Assembly: GCA_030728245.1 (NCBI GenBank)
Contig: JANQZX010000095.1
Span: forward strand, 37,259 to 79,376
Reading direction: 5' to 3'
Length of the DNA: 42,118 nucleotides
From: Saprospiraceae bacterium
GTDB taxonomy: Bacteria > Bacteroidota > Bacteroidia > Chitinophagales > Saprospiraceae
A model generated the notes under the pieces. That model was not told the DNA's origin. It saw only the letters and a list, made by a program, of their open reading frames with translations, and searched no databases. Positions 26,132 through 35,203 of this stretch are shown piece after piece. The translations under genes and the position numbers were made by a program. Position 1 is the first letter of the stretch, and every line of letters starts with the position of its first letter.

Positions 26132-27544
26132 ATGGCAACCACTTCTTTTTTACACGAAAATTTCTTGTTACAAAACAACACAGCCGCCTCCTTATACCAT
26201 GATTATGCTAAGGATATGCCCATTATAGATTATCATAATCATTTACCCCCTCAGCAAATTGCTGAAAATCATTCCTTTGAAAACATATCAAAAATATGGC
26301 TCTATGGTGATCATTATAAATGGAGAGCTATGAGGATGAATGGCGTTGATGAATCCTATTGCACTGGGAATAAAAGTGATTTCGAAAAATTTGAAAAATG
26401 GTCAGAAACGGTTCCCTATACCTGGAGAAACCCGCTGTTTCATTGGACCGCTCTGGAAATGAAACGCTATTTTGGTGTTGATGACCTCCTAAATAAGGAT
26501 AATGCAGCCTCAATTTATGCTCATTGTAACGAACTGCTTCAAACGACGTCTTTCAAGGTGCGTCCCCTACTAACCAATATGAATGTCAGGGCGGTATGCA
26601 CCACTGATGATCCTTTAGATTCTCTTGAATTTCATATAGCTATGAAAAATGAGGGGGATGGCCCTTTAAAAATGTTGCCGGCCTTTAGACCTGACAAATT
26701 CATTTTAATAAAAAATGCAAATTTTGCCTCTTTTGTCAGACAGCTTGCTGATTTAACTTCCGTGTCTATCGTCAATTACGACGACCTTGTTCAAGCGCTG
26801 TCTCATCGGGCCGATTTCTTCGCTTCTCTCGGTTGCCAGCTTTCAGACCATGGCTTAGAATATTTATGCGCTGAAAATTATACTGCTTCGGAAGTAGATC
26901 GCATTTTCAAAAAAGCGCTCAATGGGGAACCTGTTTCCCAGGAAGAAGCACATATATATATGTCGTCTATCCTTTTCGATCTGGGCTGTCTTTATCATAG
27001 TTTAGGTTGGATTCAGCAATTTCATATCGGGGCCATGCGAAATAATAATCTGAGAGCACTAAGGAATTTAGGTCCAGATACCGGTTGGGACTCTATTGGT
27101 GATTGGTCTCAGGCCGGTACATTGTCAAAATACCTGGCCCGACTAGATGAGGAAGACCGATTGACAAAAACAATTATTTATAATTTAAATCCTGCTGATA
27201 ATGCAGTAATGGCTTCAATGATAGGTAACTTTAATGATGGAAGTGTGGCAGGAAAAATTCAATATGGCTCAGGCTGGTGGTTTTTAGACCAAAAAGATGG
27301 CATGGAACAGCAGATGAATACCCTATCCAACATGGGGCTGATAAGTAAATTTGTGGGAATGCTCACCGATTCCAGAAGTTTCCTCTCCTTTCCACGTCAT
27401 GAATATTTCAGAAGAATTTTGTGTAATATGATAGGTAAGGAAATTGAAAGTGGGGAACTCCCAAATGATATCCCATGGGCGGGAAAAATCATTCAGGATA
27501 TTTGCTACCATAATGTCAGAGAATACTTAGGCTGGGAAAAATAA
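26132..27544 (+). CDS. uxaC: glucuronate isomerase
   Basis: 470 residues, the usual length of UxaC. This cytoplasmic amidohydrolase-fold isomerase converts D-glucuronate to D-fructuronate and D-galacturonate to D-tagaturonate. Recognisable blocks are MPIIDYHNHLPPQQIAEN (metal-binding His35 and His37), ISKIWLYGDHYKWRAMRMNG, FHWTALEMKRYFG, CTTDDPLDSL and the C-terminal TDSRSFLSFPRHEYFRRILC. No signal peptide is present. It opens the plus arm opposite susC. It is the only classical uronate-catabolic gene here: uxaB/uxuB, uxaA/uxuA and kdgK are not in the window. Confidence 0.97.
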   Translation: MATTSFLHENFLLQNNTAASLYHDYAKDMPIIDYHNHLPPQQIAENHSFENISKIWLYGDHYKWRAMRMNGVDESYCTGNKSDFEKFEKWSETVPYTWRNPLFHWTALEMKRYFGVDDLLNKDNAASIYAHCNELLQTTSFKVRPLLTNMNVRAVCTTDDPLDSLEFHIAMKNEGDGPLKMLPAFRPDKFILIKNANFASFVRQLADLTSVSIVNYDDLVQALSHRADFFASLGCQLSDHGLEYLCAENYTASEVDRIFKKALNGEPVSQEEAHIYMSSILFDLGCLYHSLGWIQQFHIGAMRNNNLRALRNLGPDTGWDSIGDWSQAGTLSKYLARLDEEDRLTKTIIYNLNPADNAVMASMIGNFNDGSVAGKIQYGSGWWFLDQKDGMEQQMNTLSNMGLISKFVGMLTDSRSFLSFPRHEYFRRILCNMIGKEIESGELPNDIPWAGKIIQDICYHNVREYLGWEK

Positions 27545-27570
27545 TGTTTAACCTTTTAAAAAATCATACG

Positions 27571-28620
27571 ATGAATAATAGTAAAACTATAGTTCTCATT
27601 TTATCTTTCATCTCTCCTTTTATGCTAATATCTCAAAATGTGGGAGTTACCTTTAACACCTTACCAAACAAGGATATTGAAGTTAAGATTAATGGTAAAT
27701 TATTTACCCAATATTTTATTTCGCAAAATGAAGAGGTCAAAAAACCTGTGTTATACCCATTAATCACCGAAAACGGTCAACTGCTGACGAGAGGTTATCC
27801 TGTAGCGCCAAGAGCTGGGGAACGTATTGATCATCCTCACCATGTTGGTCTTTGGTTAAATTATGGAAAAGTAAACGGCATCGATTATTGGAATAATTCA
27901 AGGGAGATATTGACCACCGGGGACCCTAAAAATTACGGATTGGTGAAACATCAGGCAGTAACAAAAATAAAACCTGGTAAGAATAAAGGGGAGCTTTCCA
28001 TTCGCGCAGGTTGGTTTGAAGCAGATGGTAAAGGGAAGGAAGTGTTAGAGGAAAACACGACGTTTATTTTTGGAACTCACCCATTGGGAAGGTATATTGA
28101 CCGTATTACAACGCTCAAAGCACTCGTGGAAAGTGTTTATTTTAAAGACGATAAAGAAGGTATGATTGCTATCAGAGTAGCCCGCGAACTGGAACACCCT
28201 TCCAATAAGCCTGAAATTTTCACCGATGCGCAAGGGAAGGAAACTAATGTTCCTACTTTAGATAATACAGGAGTTACAGGGGAATATTTGAGTAGCGAAG
28301 GCATAAAGGGAGAGGATGTGTGGAGTACCAGAGCTAAATGGATGCGTTTGGGTGGAATGATTAAAGACAAAGCCGTTTCAATTACCATTTTGGATCATCC
28401 AAAGAACAACAGCTATCCTACTTACTGGCATGCGAGAGGTTATGGACTTTTTTCTGCTAATCCATTGGGGGCTAACATCTTCAGTAAAGGAAAGGATTCG
28501 TTGAATCTTACGTTGAAGAAAGGAGAAGAAGTCACTTTCCGTTACCGCATTCTCATTGCTGATCGTCTTCCTGATGCCAGCATTTTGGACAAAGAAGCTG
28601 CGGATTTTGGAAAAAAATAG
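27571..28620 (+). CDS. secreted PmoA-like (DUF6807) family protein
   Basis: About 349 residues from MNNSKTIVLILSFISPFMLI, a signal peptide. The family block HPHHVGLWLNYGKVNGIDYW is intact and the C-terminus (HPKNNSYPTYWHARGYGLF, then LTLKKGEEVTFRYRI) matches DUF6807 proteins, sometimes labelled methane-oxygenase-like PmoA without evidence for that activity. They recur in Bacteroidota and Planctomycetota next to Gfo/Idh/MocA and DUF1080 genes, so a role on glycosides is inferred. The frame also contains an ATG at 27544 overlapping the uxaC stop by one base; the signal peptide favours 27571. Confidence 0.85.
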   Translation: MNNSKTIVLILSFISPFMLISQNVGVTFNTLPNKDIEVKINGKLFTQYFISQNEEVKKPVLYPLITENGQLLTRGYPVAPRAGERIDHPHHVGLWLNYGKVNGIDYWNNSREILTTGDPKNYGLVKHQAVTKIKPGKNKGELSIRAGWFEADGKGKEVLEENTTFIFGTHPLGRYIDRITTLKALVESVYFKDDKEGMIAIRVARELEHPSNKPEIFTDAQGKETNVPTLDNTGVTGEYLSSEGIKGEDVWSTRAKWMRLGGMIKDKAVSITILDHPKNNSYPTYWHARGYGLFSANPLGANIFSKGKDSLNLTLKKGEEVTFRYRILIADRLPDASILDKEAADFGKK

Positions 28621-28647
28621 TATATTCACCTTACAATCGTTGATATT

Positions 28648-29919
28648 ATGAATGAAAACAAATCGGTAGCCAGGAGGAATTTTTTAAAATACACTTCGGC
28701 TTCTTTAGCTGCATTTACTATCGTCCCACGATCTGTTTTGGGTGGAAAAGGTTATACTGCCCCGAGTGATCAATTGACTAAGGGCATCATTGGGGTAGGT
28801 GGTATGGGTTTAGGTCATTTTGATTATGAAGGGACCAAACTTTTGGCTGTGTGTGATGTCGATAAGAATCATCTTCAAAGAGCCTCGGATATTGCAGGTC
28901 CGGATGTGAGCACTTATAGTGATTTCCGAGAACTATTGGCCAGACCTGATATTGACGTGGTTCATATTGCTACGCCTCCGCATTGGCATGGATTAATGGC
29001 TATTGCTGCTGCGGAAGCTGGCAAGGATATATGGTGTGAAAAGCCTATGACCAGGACCATTGGTGAAGGTATTAAAGTGGTTGAAGCGGTCCAAAGACAT
29101 GGACGTATGTTCAGACTCAATACCTGGTTCCGATTTAAAGATACATTTTATGGACTGGGAACAGACGTTAAGCCACTTAAAAAAGTTATTGAAAGTGGCG
29201 TTTTAGGTTGGCCTTTAAAAGTAACGGTAAGCGGAATTACCGGATATAACTGGAAATTTTTCTGGAGTGGCAAGACTAATCTTAAGCCAATGCCAGTGCC
29301 AGAATCTCTCGATTATGATGCCTGGCTAGGGCCTGCTCCATACAAACCTTACAATCCTGAAAGAGTGCACTCTGTATTTCGGGGCTACTGGGATTATGAC
29401 GGTGGAGGTCTGGGCGATATGGGGCAACACTACCTCGATCCCGTTCAATACTTATTAGGAAAAGACCACACTACCCCAGTACGGGTGGAGGTCGATGCTC
29501 CTCAGCAAGATGCCGATGCCGTAGGTTCCTGGAGACGAGTTACTTACACTTATGCCGATGGTTGTCAGGTTATTCTCGATGGGGAAAATAAAGACAAAGA
29601 TGCCGCGTATATCGAAGGGCCTTACGGTAAAATTTATAAAGGTTTTAAGTCTGATATACCAAATCTTAAAGGGTTAATTGACACCTTACCTGACCCGGAA
29701 CCTCAAATCGGACTTTTCTCGGACAGTGTGCGAACCAGACAAAAATTTGCGCTCAATGAGATGAATGGACATCGTTCCGCTACTTTGGTAAATATGGGTA
29801 TCATCGCTATCCGTTTGGGTAGAACCCTTCATTTTGATCCGGTAGCACAATCCTTTATCAATGACGAAGAAGCCAATCGACTGGTTTGGCAACCTATGAG
29901 AGGTTCCTGGAGTATTTAA
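28648..29919 (+). CDS. second Tat-exported Gfo/Idh/MocA family oxidoreductase
   Basis: 423 residues with a twin-arginine signal (VARRNFLKYTSASLAAFTIV). The Rossmann part (KGIIGVGGMGLGHFDYEG) and the EKP motif (IWCEKPMTR) are intact; FRGYWDYDGGGLGDMGQHYLD is the conserved catalytic-domain block of exported members. It resembles the 17.8-kb oxidoreductase in layout but not closely in sequence (different signal, different EKP surroundings), so the two probably act on different substrates or in opposite directions. Gaps are 27 bp to the DUF6807 gene and 36 bp to the HEAT-DUF1080 gene. Confidence 0.92.
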   Translation: MNENKSVARRNFLKYTSASLAAFTIVPRSVLGGKGYTAPSDQLTKGIIGVGGMGLGHFDYEGTKLLAVCDVDKNHLQRASDIAGPDVSTYSDFRELLARPDIDVVHIATPPHWHGLMAIAAAEAGKDIWCEKPMTRTIGEGIKVVEAVQRHGRMFRLNTWFRFKDTFYGLGTDVKPLKKVIESGVLGWPLKVTVSGITGYNWKFFWSGKTNLKPMPVPESLDYDAWLGPAPYKPYNPERVHSVFRGYWDYDGGGLGDMGQHYLDPVQYLLGKDHTTPVRVEVDAPQQDADAVGSWRRVTYTYADGCQVILDGENKDKDAAYIEGPYGKIYKGFKSDIPNLKGLIDTLPDPEPQIGLFSDSVRTRQKFALNEMNGHRSATLVNMGIIAIRLGRTLHFDPVAQSFINDEEANRLVWQPMRGSWSI

Positions 29920-29955
29920 ATAAAAGAGGTTCAAACCTGACTTAATAATTAAATT

Positions 29956-32900
29956 ATGATTCGCAATCTTTTTTTCACGGCACTTATTTTGTCCATTTTA
30001 TTGCCAAATGTTGGGCTTAGTCAACGTACTTTACCGACGCAGATGGCTGACATTTTAAATGAAATCCCTGCACGCGACGGAAATCAACGCAATAGATTAG
30101 CTAAAGAAATGATAGAAATGGGTCCTGCCGGACTCGATTTATTTACCTCAAAGGTAAGCGCTGCAGAAGTTGGAAACGACACGCGTGTGCGTACTGCCCT
30201 CAACGGCTTGGTTTGGTATGCTGGTCAGGACGGAAATGAAGTGGCCCGACAATTGGTTGAAAAGGCTTTTTTACGTGCTTTGGTTGCTTCGAAGGAAACA
30301 ACCGTTCAGTCCTTCTTTTTACACCATCTTTCCTTTATTGGTAAAGATATAGTTCCTTCTATCGAACCTTTTCTAGCCTCTGAAACATTGGCTGATTACG
30401 CCGTGCAAACCCTTATTGCCATTCGTTCCGAAGAGGCACACGATGCTTTACTTCGCGCCTTTGCCAAAAGCACCGGGAATAAAAAGTTGCCTGTGCTGAA
30501 AGGTATCGCAGCCTATAGTAATGCTAAAAGTCTGGATATTTTACATGCCGTCATCCAAAATGAAACGGGTGCTGATTTACGTAAAATTGCCTTGGCAGGC
30601 ATAGCTAAAGCTGGTCAGCCTTCTTCCGAAAAAATAATGAAAACAGCGGCTACTTCCGTCGGATTCAAATACGAGCCGACGGAAACCATGCGTTCCTGGA
30701 TTAATTACCTGGATCAGCTGGCAAAAAATAATCAATGGTCTATCGCTGAAAAAAATGCCAGATTTATCGTCAAAAATAACGCTTCAACACCGGCTTATAC
30801 CTATTCCTTAGCTGCCCTTCGCTTACTTGTTACTTATGACGGCATGGATGCCATAGATGAAATAATTCAAGCGTTAAGCCATGCTAATGCAGATTACAGA
30901 GGAGCGGCATTAGCCCTGGCTTTGGAAAATAAGGACGTTGCAGGCCTTAGAAAGATTCTTGATAAAGCTGGTTCTTTATCCCCGGCAGCTAATATCCAGA
31001 TATTGGATTATGTGGGTTCGTTGAAAAACCCTTTGGCTCTTCCTTTCGTTGAATCTCAATTAAAGGCAACAGAACTTGACAATAGATTAGCCGCCATAAA
31101 GGCTTTGATGGCTATAAAAGGCAGGGAAGGTATACCAACCTTGCTTTCTTATGCCTCCAATATAAGTTCTGCGGAAATCCCTACTATTTCACTTCTTTTA
31201 AAAACATGGATTAGTTCCCGGGAAATTCCGGCGATTATCTCTGCTTTGCATAAAGCTGGAAATAGCGGTAAGATTGTTTTCCTTGAAACTTTAGCTTCAA
31301 GAAATGCCGTCCTTGCTTTCAATGACGTAATAGGTTATACCAATGCCACAGATAAAGCGATTTCTTTAACTGCATATAAGGCATTAACGGGTACAAGTTC
31401 TGCCAATTCTATCGATGTTTTACTGGAGAAATTATCGTCCGCTACTGACGATCAAGTCATTAAATTATTACAAGACGCAGTAGTTTCTATAAAATCAGCA
31501 CAGACGGTTGAAAAACTAAAAGAAATTTGGGTAAAATATCCAGAAAACCAAAAGAAATACTTGGGTGCTTTTGCTCCAATTTCGGACCCTTCTTTGCTTA
31601 CTCTTGTAGCCTCTGCTTACAAAAGCAATCAGGCCGATCTAAAAAATGCTGCTTTTCAAGCCTTGACCAAATGGGAAAATGAAGCTGCCACCTCTTACCT
31701 TTTACCTGTCATAGAATCTAATGAACCAGAAAGAGCCAATGCTGCTTTTCGCGCTTTTGTAAAACAAATAGGCAGCTCATCATTGAGTACAGAAAGAAAG
31801 GTATTGTCAATCAGAAAATTGATTCCCTATACCCAGGATGATGCAGGTTTAAAAAGACTTATTATCAATCAACTGGCCAATAATAAATCGTTTTTGTCTT
31901 TTATTACCGTAGCCACTTTCCTGGACGATGCCAAAGTGCAGCAGGCTGCAGCACAGGCTTGTAGCGATATTGCATTGCCAGAATCGGGAGGTAAAGCTGG
32001 TCTGTTCGGAGCCACTGTAAAACCAGTATTAGAAAAATGTATGGTAGTACTCAGCGGTGCAGAAAGTGATTATACCAGGGAAAATATACGCACATGGCTT
32101 TCTCAAATGCCCGCAACTGAAGGATTTGTGCCTATGTTTAATGGAAAGGATTTGTCGGGCTGGCAAGGTCTTGTTGAAAACCCTATAGCTCGTGCTGCCA
32201 TGGCTCCTGATGTTTTAGCTGCAAAACAGAAAGAGGCTAATGCTAAATTACCCCTGAATTGGACGGTGGTGAACGGTGAAATCAGATTTACAGGGACAGG
32301 TTATGAAAATCTTTGCTCAGTTAAGGATTATGCCGATTTCGAAATGTGGGTCGATTGGCGGATTTCCAAAAATGGCGACAGCGGCATTTATCTTAGAGGA
32401 ACACCTCAAGTTCAAATTTGGGACACTACTCGTGTGGATGTAGGTGCCAATGTAGGTTCAGGCGGTCTATATAACAATAAAAACAATCCTTCCAAGCCAT
32501 TAAAATTAATGGATAATGCGATAAATGACTGGAATACTTTTTTCATCAGAATGGTTGGTGAAAAAGTAACGGTTTATCTAAATGGTGAATTGGTGGTAGA
32601 TAATGTGACGCTGGAAAATTATTGGGACAGAAAATTACCTATTTTCCCATCCGGACCTATCGAACTTCAAGCTCATGGTACCGACCTGGCTTTTAGGGAC
32701 GTGTATGTCAGAAATCTGTCCAGCAGCCAGATCAGCCTTACGCCGGAAGAGGAAACCAATGGTTTCGTTTCTTTATTTAATGGAAAAGATTTAACTGGTT
32801 GGGTTGGTAATATGACCGATTATAAGGTGGTTGACCAAACGATTCTTATAGATCCAACGGCAGGAGGAAAAGGAAATTTATATACAGAAAAAGAATACGA

Positions 32901-33333
32901 TGATTTTGTTTTCCGTTTTGATTTCCAATTAACACCGGGAGCTAATAATGGTATTGGCATAAGAACGCCTTTAGAAGGAGATGCCGCTTATGTGGGTATG
33001 GAAATTCAAGTCCTTGATAATACTTCACCTATTTATGCAAATCTTGAAGCTTATCAATATCATGGTTCTGTTTATGGAATTATTCCTGCAAAAAGAGAGT
33101 TTCTAAAACCTGTTGGTCAGTGGAATGAGGAGGAAATTCGTATCGAAGGAGATAGAATCAGAGTGACTTTAAATGGACAGATTATCGTTGATGGCGACTT
33201 AAAAGAAGCCTCTGAAAACGGTACTTTGGATCATAAAAACCATCCTGGATTACAACGTGCTAAAGGCCACATCGGCTTTCTCGGGCATGGTTCCGAAGTT
33301 CGATTTAAAAATTTGAGAATTAAATCTTTATAA
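29956..33333 (+). CDS. giant secreted HEAT-repeat protein with two C-terminal DUF1080 domains
   Basis: 1125 residues: signal peptide (1-22, ending GLSQ), about 680 residues of alpha-helical HEAT/ARM-like repeats (recurring patterns such as LLRAFAKSTGNKKLPVLKGI and AALALALENKDVAGL), then DUF1080 domain 1 (about 718-925, FVPMFNGKDLSGWQG, with DSGIYLRGTPQVQIWD) and DUF1080 domain 2 (about 935-1125, FVSLFNGKDLTGWVG, with NNGIGIRTPLEGDA). The helical solenoid could be a scaffold holding other pathway proteins or presenting substrate. The catalytic part should act on 3-keto-glycosides. It is the fourth gene of the plus arm and its transcript likely ends at the palindrome 33339-33374. Confidence 0.9.
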   Translation: MIRNLFFTALILSILLPNVGLSQRTLPTQMADILNEIPARDGNQRNRLAKEMIEMGPAGLDLFTSKVSAAEVGNDTRVRTALNGLVWYAGQDGNEVARQLVEKAFLRALVASKETTVQSFFLHHLSFIGKDIVPSIEPFLASETLADYAVQTLIAIRSEEAHDALLRAFAKSTGNKKLPVLKGIAAYSNAKSLDILHAVIQNETGADLRKIALAGIAKAGQPSSEKIMKTAATSVGFKYEPTETMRSWINYLDQLAKNNQWSIAEKNARFIVKNNASTPAYTYSLAALRLLVTYDGMDAIDEIIQALSHANADYRGAALALALENKDVAGLRKILDKAGSLSPAANIQILDYVGSLKNPLALPFVESQLKATELDNRLAAIKALMAIKGREGIPTLLSYASNISSAEIPTISLLLKTWISSREIPAIISALHKAGNSGKIVFLETLASRNAVLAFNDVIGYTNATDKAISLTAYKALTGTSSANSIDVLLEKLSSATDDQVIKLLQDAVVSIKSAQTVEKLKEIWVKYPENQKKYLGAFAPISDPSLLTLVASAYKSNQADLKNAAFQALTKWENEAATSYLLPVIESNEPERANAAFRAFVKQIGSSSLSTERKVLSIRKLIPYTQDDAGLKRLIINQLANNKSFLSFITVATFLDDAKVQQAAAQACSDIALPESGGKAGLFGATVKPVLEKCMVVLSGAESDYTRENIRTWLSQMPATEGFVPMFNGKDLSGWQGLVENPIARAAMAPDVLAAKQKEANAKLPLNWTVVNGEIRFTGTGYENLCSVKDYADFEMWVDWRISKNGDSGIYLRGTPQVQIWDTTRVDVGANVGSGGLYNNKNNPSKPLKLMDNAINDWNTFFIRMVGEKVTVYLNGELVVDNVTLENYWDRKLPIFPSGPIELQAHGTDLAFRDVYVRNLSSSQISLTPEEETNGFVSLFNGKDLTGWVGNMTDYKVVDQTILIDPTAGGKGNLYTEKEYDDFVFRFDFQLTPGANNGIGIRTPLEGDAAYVGMEIQVLDNTSPIYANLEAYQYHGSVYGIIPAKREFLKPVGQWNEEEIRIEGDRIRVTLNGQIIVDGDLKEASENGTLDHKNHPGLQRAKGHIGFLGHGSEVRFKNLRIKSL

Positions 33334-33338
33334 AATAT

Positions 33339-33374
33339 TTCTGTAGAGACGCGAAGCTTCGTGTCTCTACAGAA
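33339..33374. repeat. 36-bp near-perfect palindrome (REP/MITE-like repeat)
   Basis: Two 18-bp arms meet at GAAGCTTC with one mismatched pair (G/T). The outer part is TTCTGTAGAGAC and its complement. It begins 5 bp after the HEAT-DUF1080 stop. From memory, GTAGAGACGCGA-type palindromes occur as dispersed short repeats in various bacteria; only one copy is seen here. It can also fold as a terminator stem. Confidence 0.75.
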
Positions 33375-33617
33375 TAACACATAAATATTGGGACACCATA
33401 TCATATAATAGTAAATCAAAGAAAGTTCATATAAATAAAAAAAATAGAATGTCATTGAAGGACACATGCCCGTTATGTTGAAAGTTTTTTGCATAATATC
33501 GTCCAATTTTAATATAAAGATAGGCCATTTGTCCTTTAGAAGCCGTAAAAATATCCCTCTACCCCTCTTGTTGTCGCCTTTTATCCTTATATTCAACAAC
33601 CAATGCCATTACCGATG

Positions 33618-35165
33618 ATGAACTACAGACATTTGACCGTGTTCCTTCCCCTTTTTGTTTTTTTTAGTTATTGTTTTGGGCAAATTCAACATTTGGGTGC
33701 TTTTGATTCTGCAAATGATATCGGAAAACCAAAATTAACTGGCAGCTCCTATTTCGATGTTGAAAACCAAGTGTATAAACTAAAAGGAGCGGGTTCTCAA
33801 ATTGGGTTGAATAAGGATGAATTCTACTTTCTTTCCAGTAAAATACAAGGCGATTTTATAGTCACGGCTAATTTTGAGTTTGCTAACCGCATCGGCAGTG
33901 ATCCCCGTCGTAAATTAGGATGGATGGTAAGAGAAAGTTTAGAGGATAATGCAGTACATTTTACTTCCACCATTCAGGGCGATGGGCTGACTTTGGCCAC
34001 CTGGCGTGAAATACATGGGGCATATATGCGAAATGGGAAAGACGAATTAATATTTCCAAAGAAAAAAGCACGTACCATCCAACTGGAACGAAATGGGAAT
34101 ACCTACACGATGCGAATTGCCAATGAGGGTGAACCTCTGCAATCTTATGGTGCAGTGACGATGGAAAATATAGGTAAAAATCCTTATGTGGGCTTATTTG
34201 TGTGCTCAAATAAGCCGGATGCCCTGGAAGAAGTTAATATCTGGAACGTTCGGGTGGATAAAATGATGCCGCCTTCTTTTAATTTTAATGGGGCAGATAG
34301 CCTGGGTAGTCGATTGGAAATGTTGGATGTTTTTACCGGAAATCGAAAGGTAATTTATGAAAGCCCTGTTCGTTTTGAAGCGCCTAACTGGATGCCCGAT
34401 GGCAAACACCTGTTATTCAATAGCAAAGGAAACATCTGGACCATTCCTGTCAATGGTAAAGGCGCACCCTCAAAACTCAATACAGGAAATGCCAATAGAA
34501 ATAATAATGATCACGTGATTTCATTTGATGGAAAATGGTTGGGTATAAGTTCTCACAGGGCCGGATTATTTGGCGGTGGATCAACGATTTATGTGCTGCC
34601 TCTCTCAGGAGGTGAACCCAAATTGGTTACCGAAAAAACACCTTCTTATCTGCATGGCTGGGCAGCAAATAATAAGGAAGTATATTATGTGGGGCGAAGG
34701 GATACCAGCCGAAACTCGCTTTATCATGTTTTTAAGGCCAATATAGAAACGGGTGAAGAAACTCAATTAACCCGTTTTACCTTTGGTCATGTGGACGGAC
34801 CTGAAGGTTCTCCCGATGGTAAATGGATCTATTTCAATGGTAGTATGACGGGTACCATGCAACTTTGGCGAATGAAACCCGATGGTACAGCATTGGAACA
34901 ATTGACTTTCGACCAATATAATAATTGGTTTCCGCATATTTCACCTGACGGTAAATGGATAGCTTACATCTCTTTTGAAGATGATATTGATCCTACGCAA
35001 CATCCTGGCTGCAAACCTGTCAGCCTGAAATTAATGCCTGTAATGGGTGGATTTCCCAAAACCATCGCCTATCTATATGGTGGGCAGGGAACGATAAATA
35101 CACCATCTTGGTCGCCAGACAGCAGATTCATAGCCTTTGTCAGTTATTCTGGTAGCGCCAAATAG
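33618..35165 (+). CDS. secreted TolB-like beta-propeller protein with N-terminal DUF1349-like domain
   Basis: About 515 residues from MNYRHLTVFLPLFVFFSYCF, a signal peptide; in-frame ATGs at 33603 and 33615 are alternatives. Residues ~25-220 look like a concanavalin-type sandwich related to DUF1349 (LGWMVRESLEDNAVHFTSTI, then NPYVGLFVCSNKPD). Residues ~225-510 contain WD40-like/PD40 propeller repeats of the TolB type (APNWMPDGKHLLFNS, GSPDGKWIYFNG, ISPDGKWIAYIS, TPSWSPDSRFIAF). Its job is unknown; carbohydrate binding or processing is likely from context. It lies 285 bp after the HEAT-DUF1080 gene and may have its own promoter. A weak AT-rich hairpin at 35162-35184 followed by CTTTTT may end it. 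Confidence 0.85.
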   Translation: MNYRHLTVFLPLFVFFSYCFGQIQHLGAFDSANDIGKPKLTGSSYFDVENQVYKLKGAGSQIGLNKDEFYFLSSKIQGDFIVTANFEFANRIGSDPRRKLGWMVRESLEDNAVHFTSTIQGDGLTLATWREIHGAYMRNGKDELIFPKKKARTIQLERNGNTYTMRIANEGEPLQSYGAVTMENIGKNPYVGLFVCSNKPDALEEVNIWNVRVDKMMPPSFNFNGADSLGSRLEMLDVFTGNRKVIYESPVRFEAPNWMPDGKHLLFNSKGNIWTIPVNGKGAPSKLNTGNANRNNNDHVISFDGKWLGISSHRAGLFGGGSTIYVLPLSGGEPKLVTEKTPSYLHGWAANNKEVYYVGRRDTSRNSLYHVFKANIETGEETQLTRFTFGHVDGPEGSPDGKWIYFNGSMTGTMQLWRMKPDGTALEQLTFDQYNNWFPHISPDGKWIAYISFEDDIDPTQHPGCKPVSLKLMPVMGGFPKTIAYLYGGQGTINTPSWSPDSRFIAFVSYSGSAK

Positions 35166-35203
35166 AAATTTATTGTAATTCTATCTTTTTAGTCCGGCAA
35201 ATA

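Noticed and set aside
17789-29919. The two Gfo/Idh/MocA genes as a recent duplication
   Set aside because: They share fold and Tat signals but differ widely in motif surroundings and length, so they are old paralogues at best.
33231-33599. A 122-codon open frame on the minus strand across the gene-free gap after the HEAT-DUF1080 gene
   Set aside because: It overlaps the 3' end of a clear gene and the palindromic repeat, and its product has no recognisable pattern or signal.
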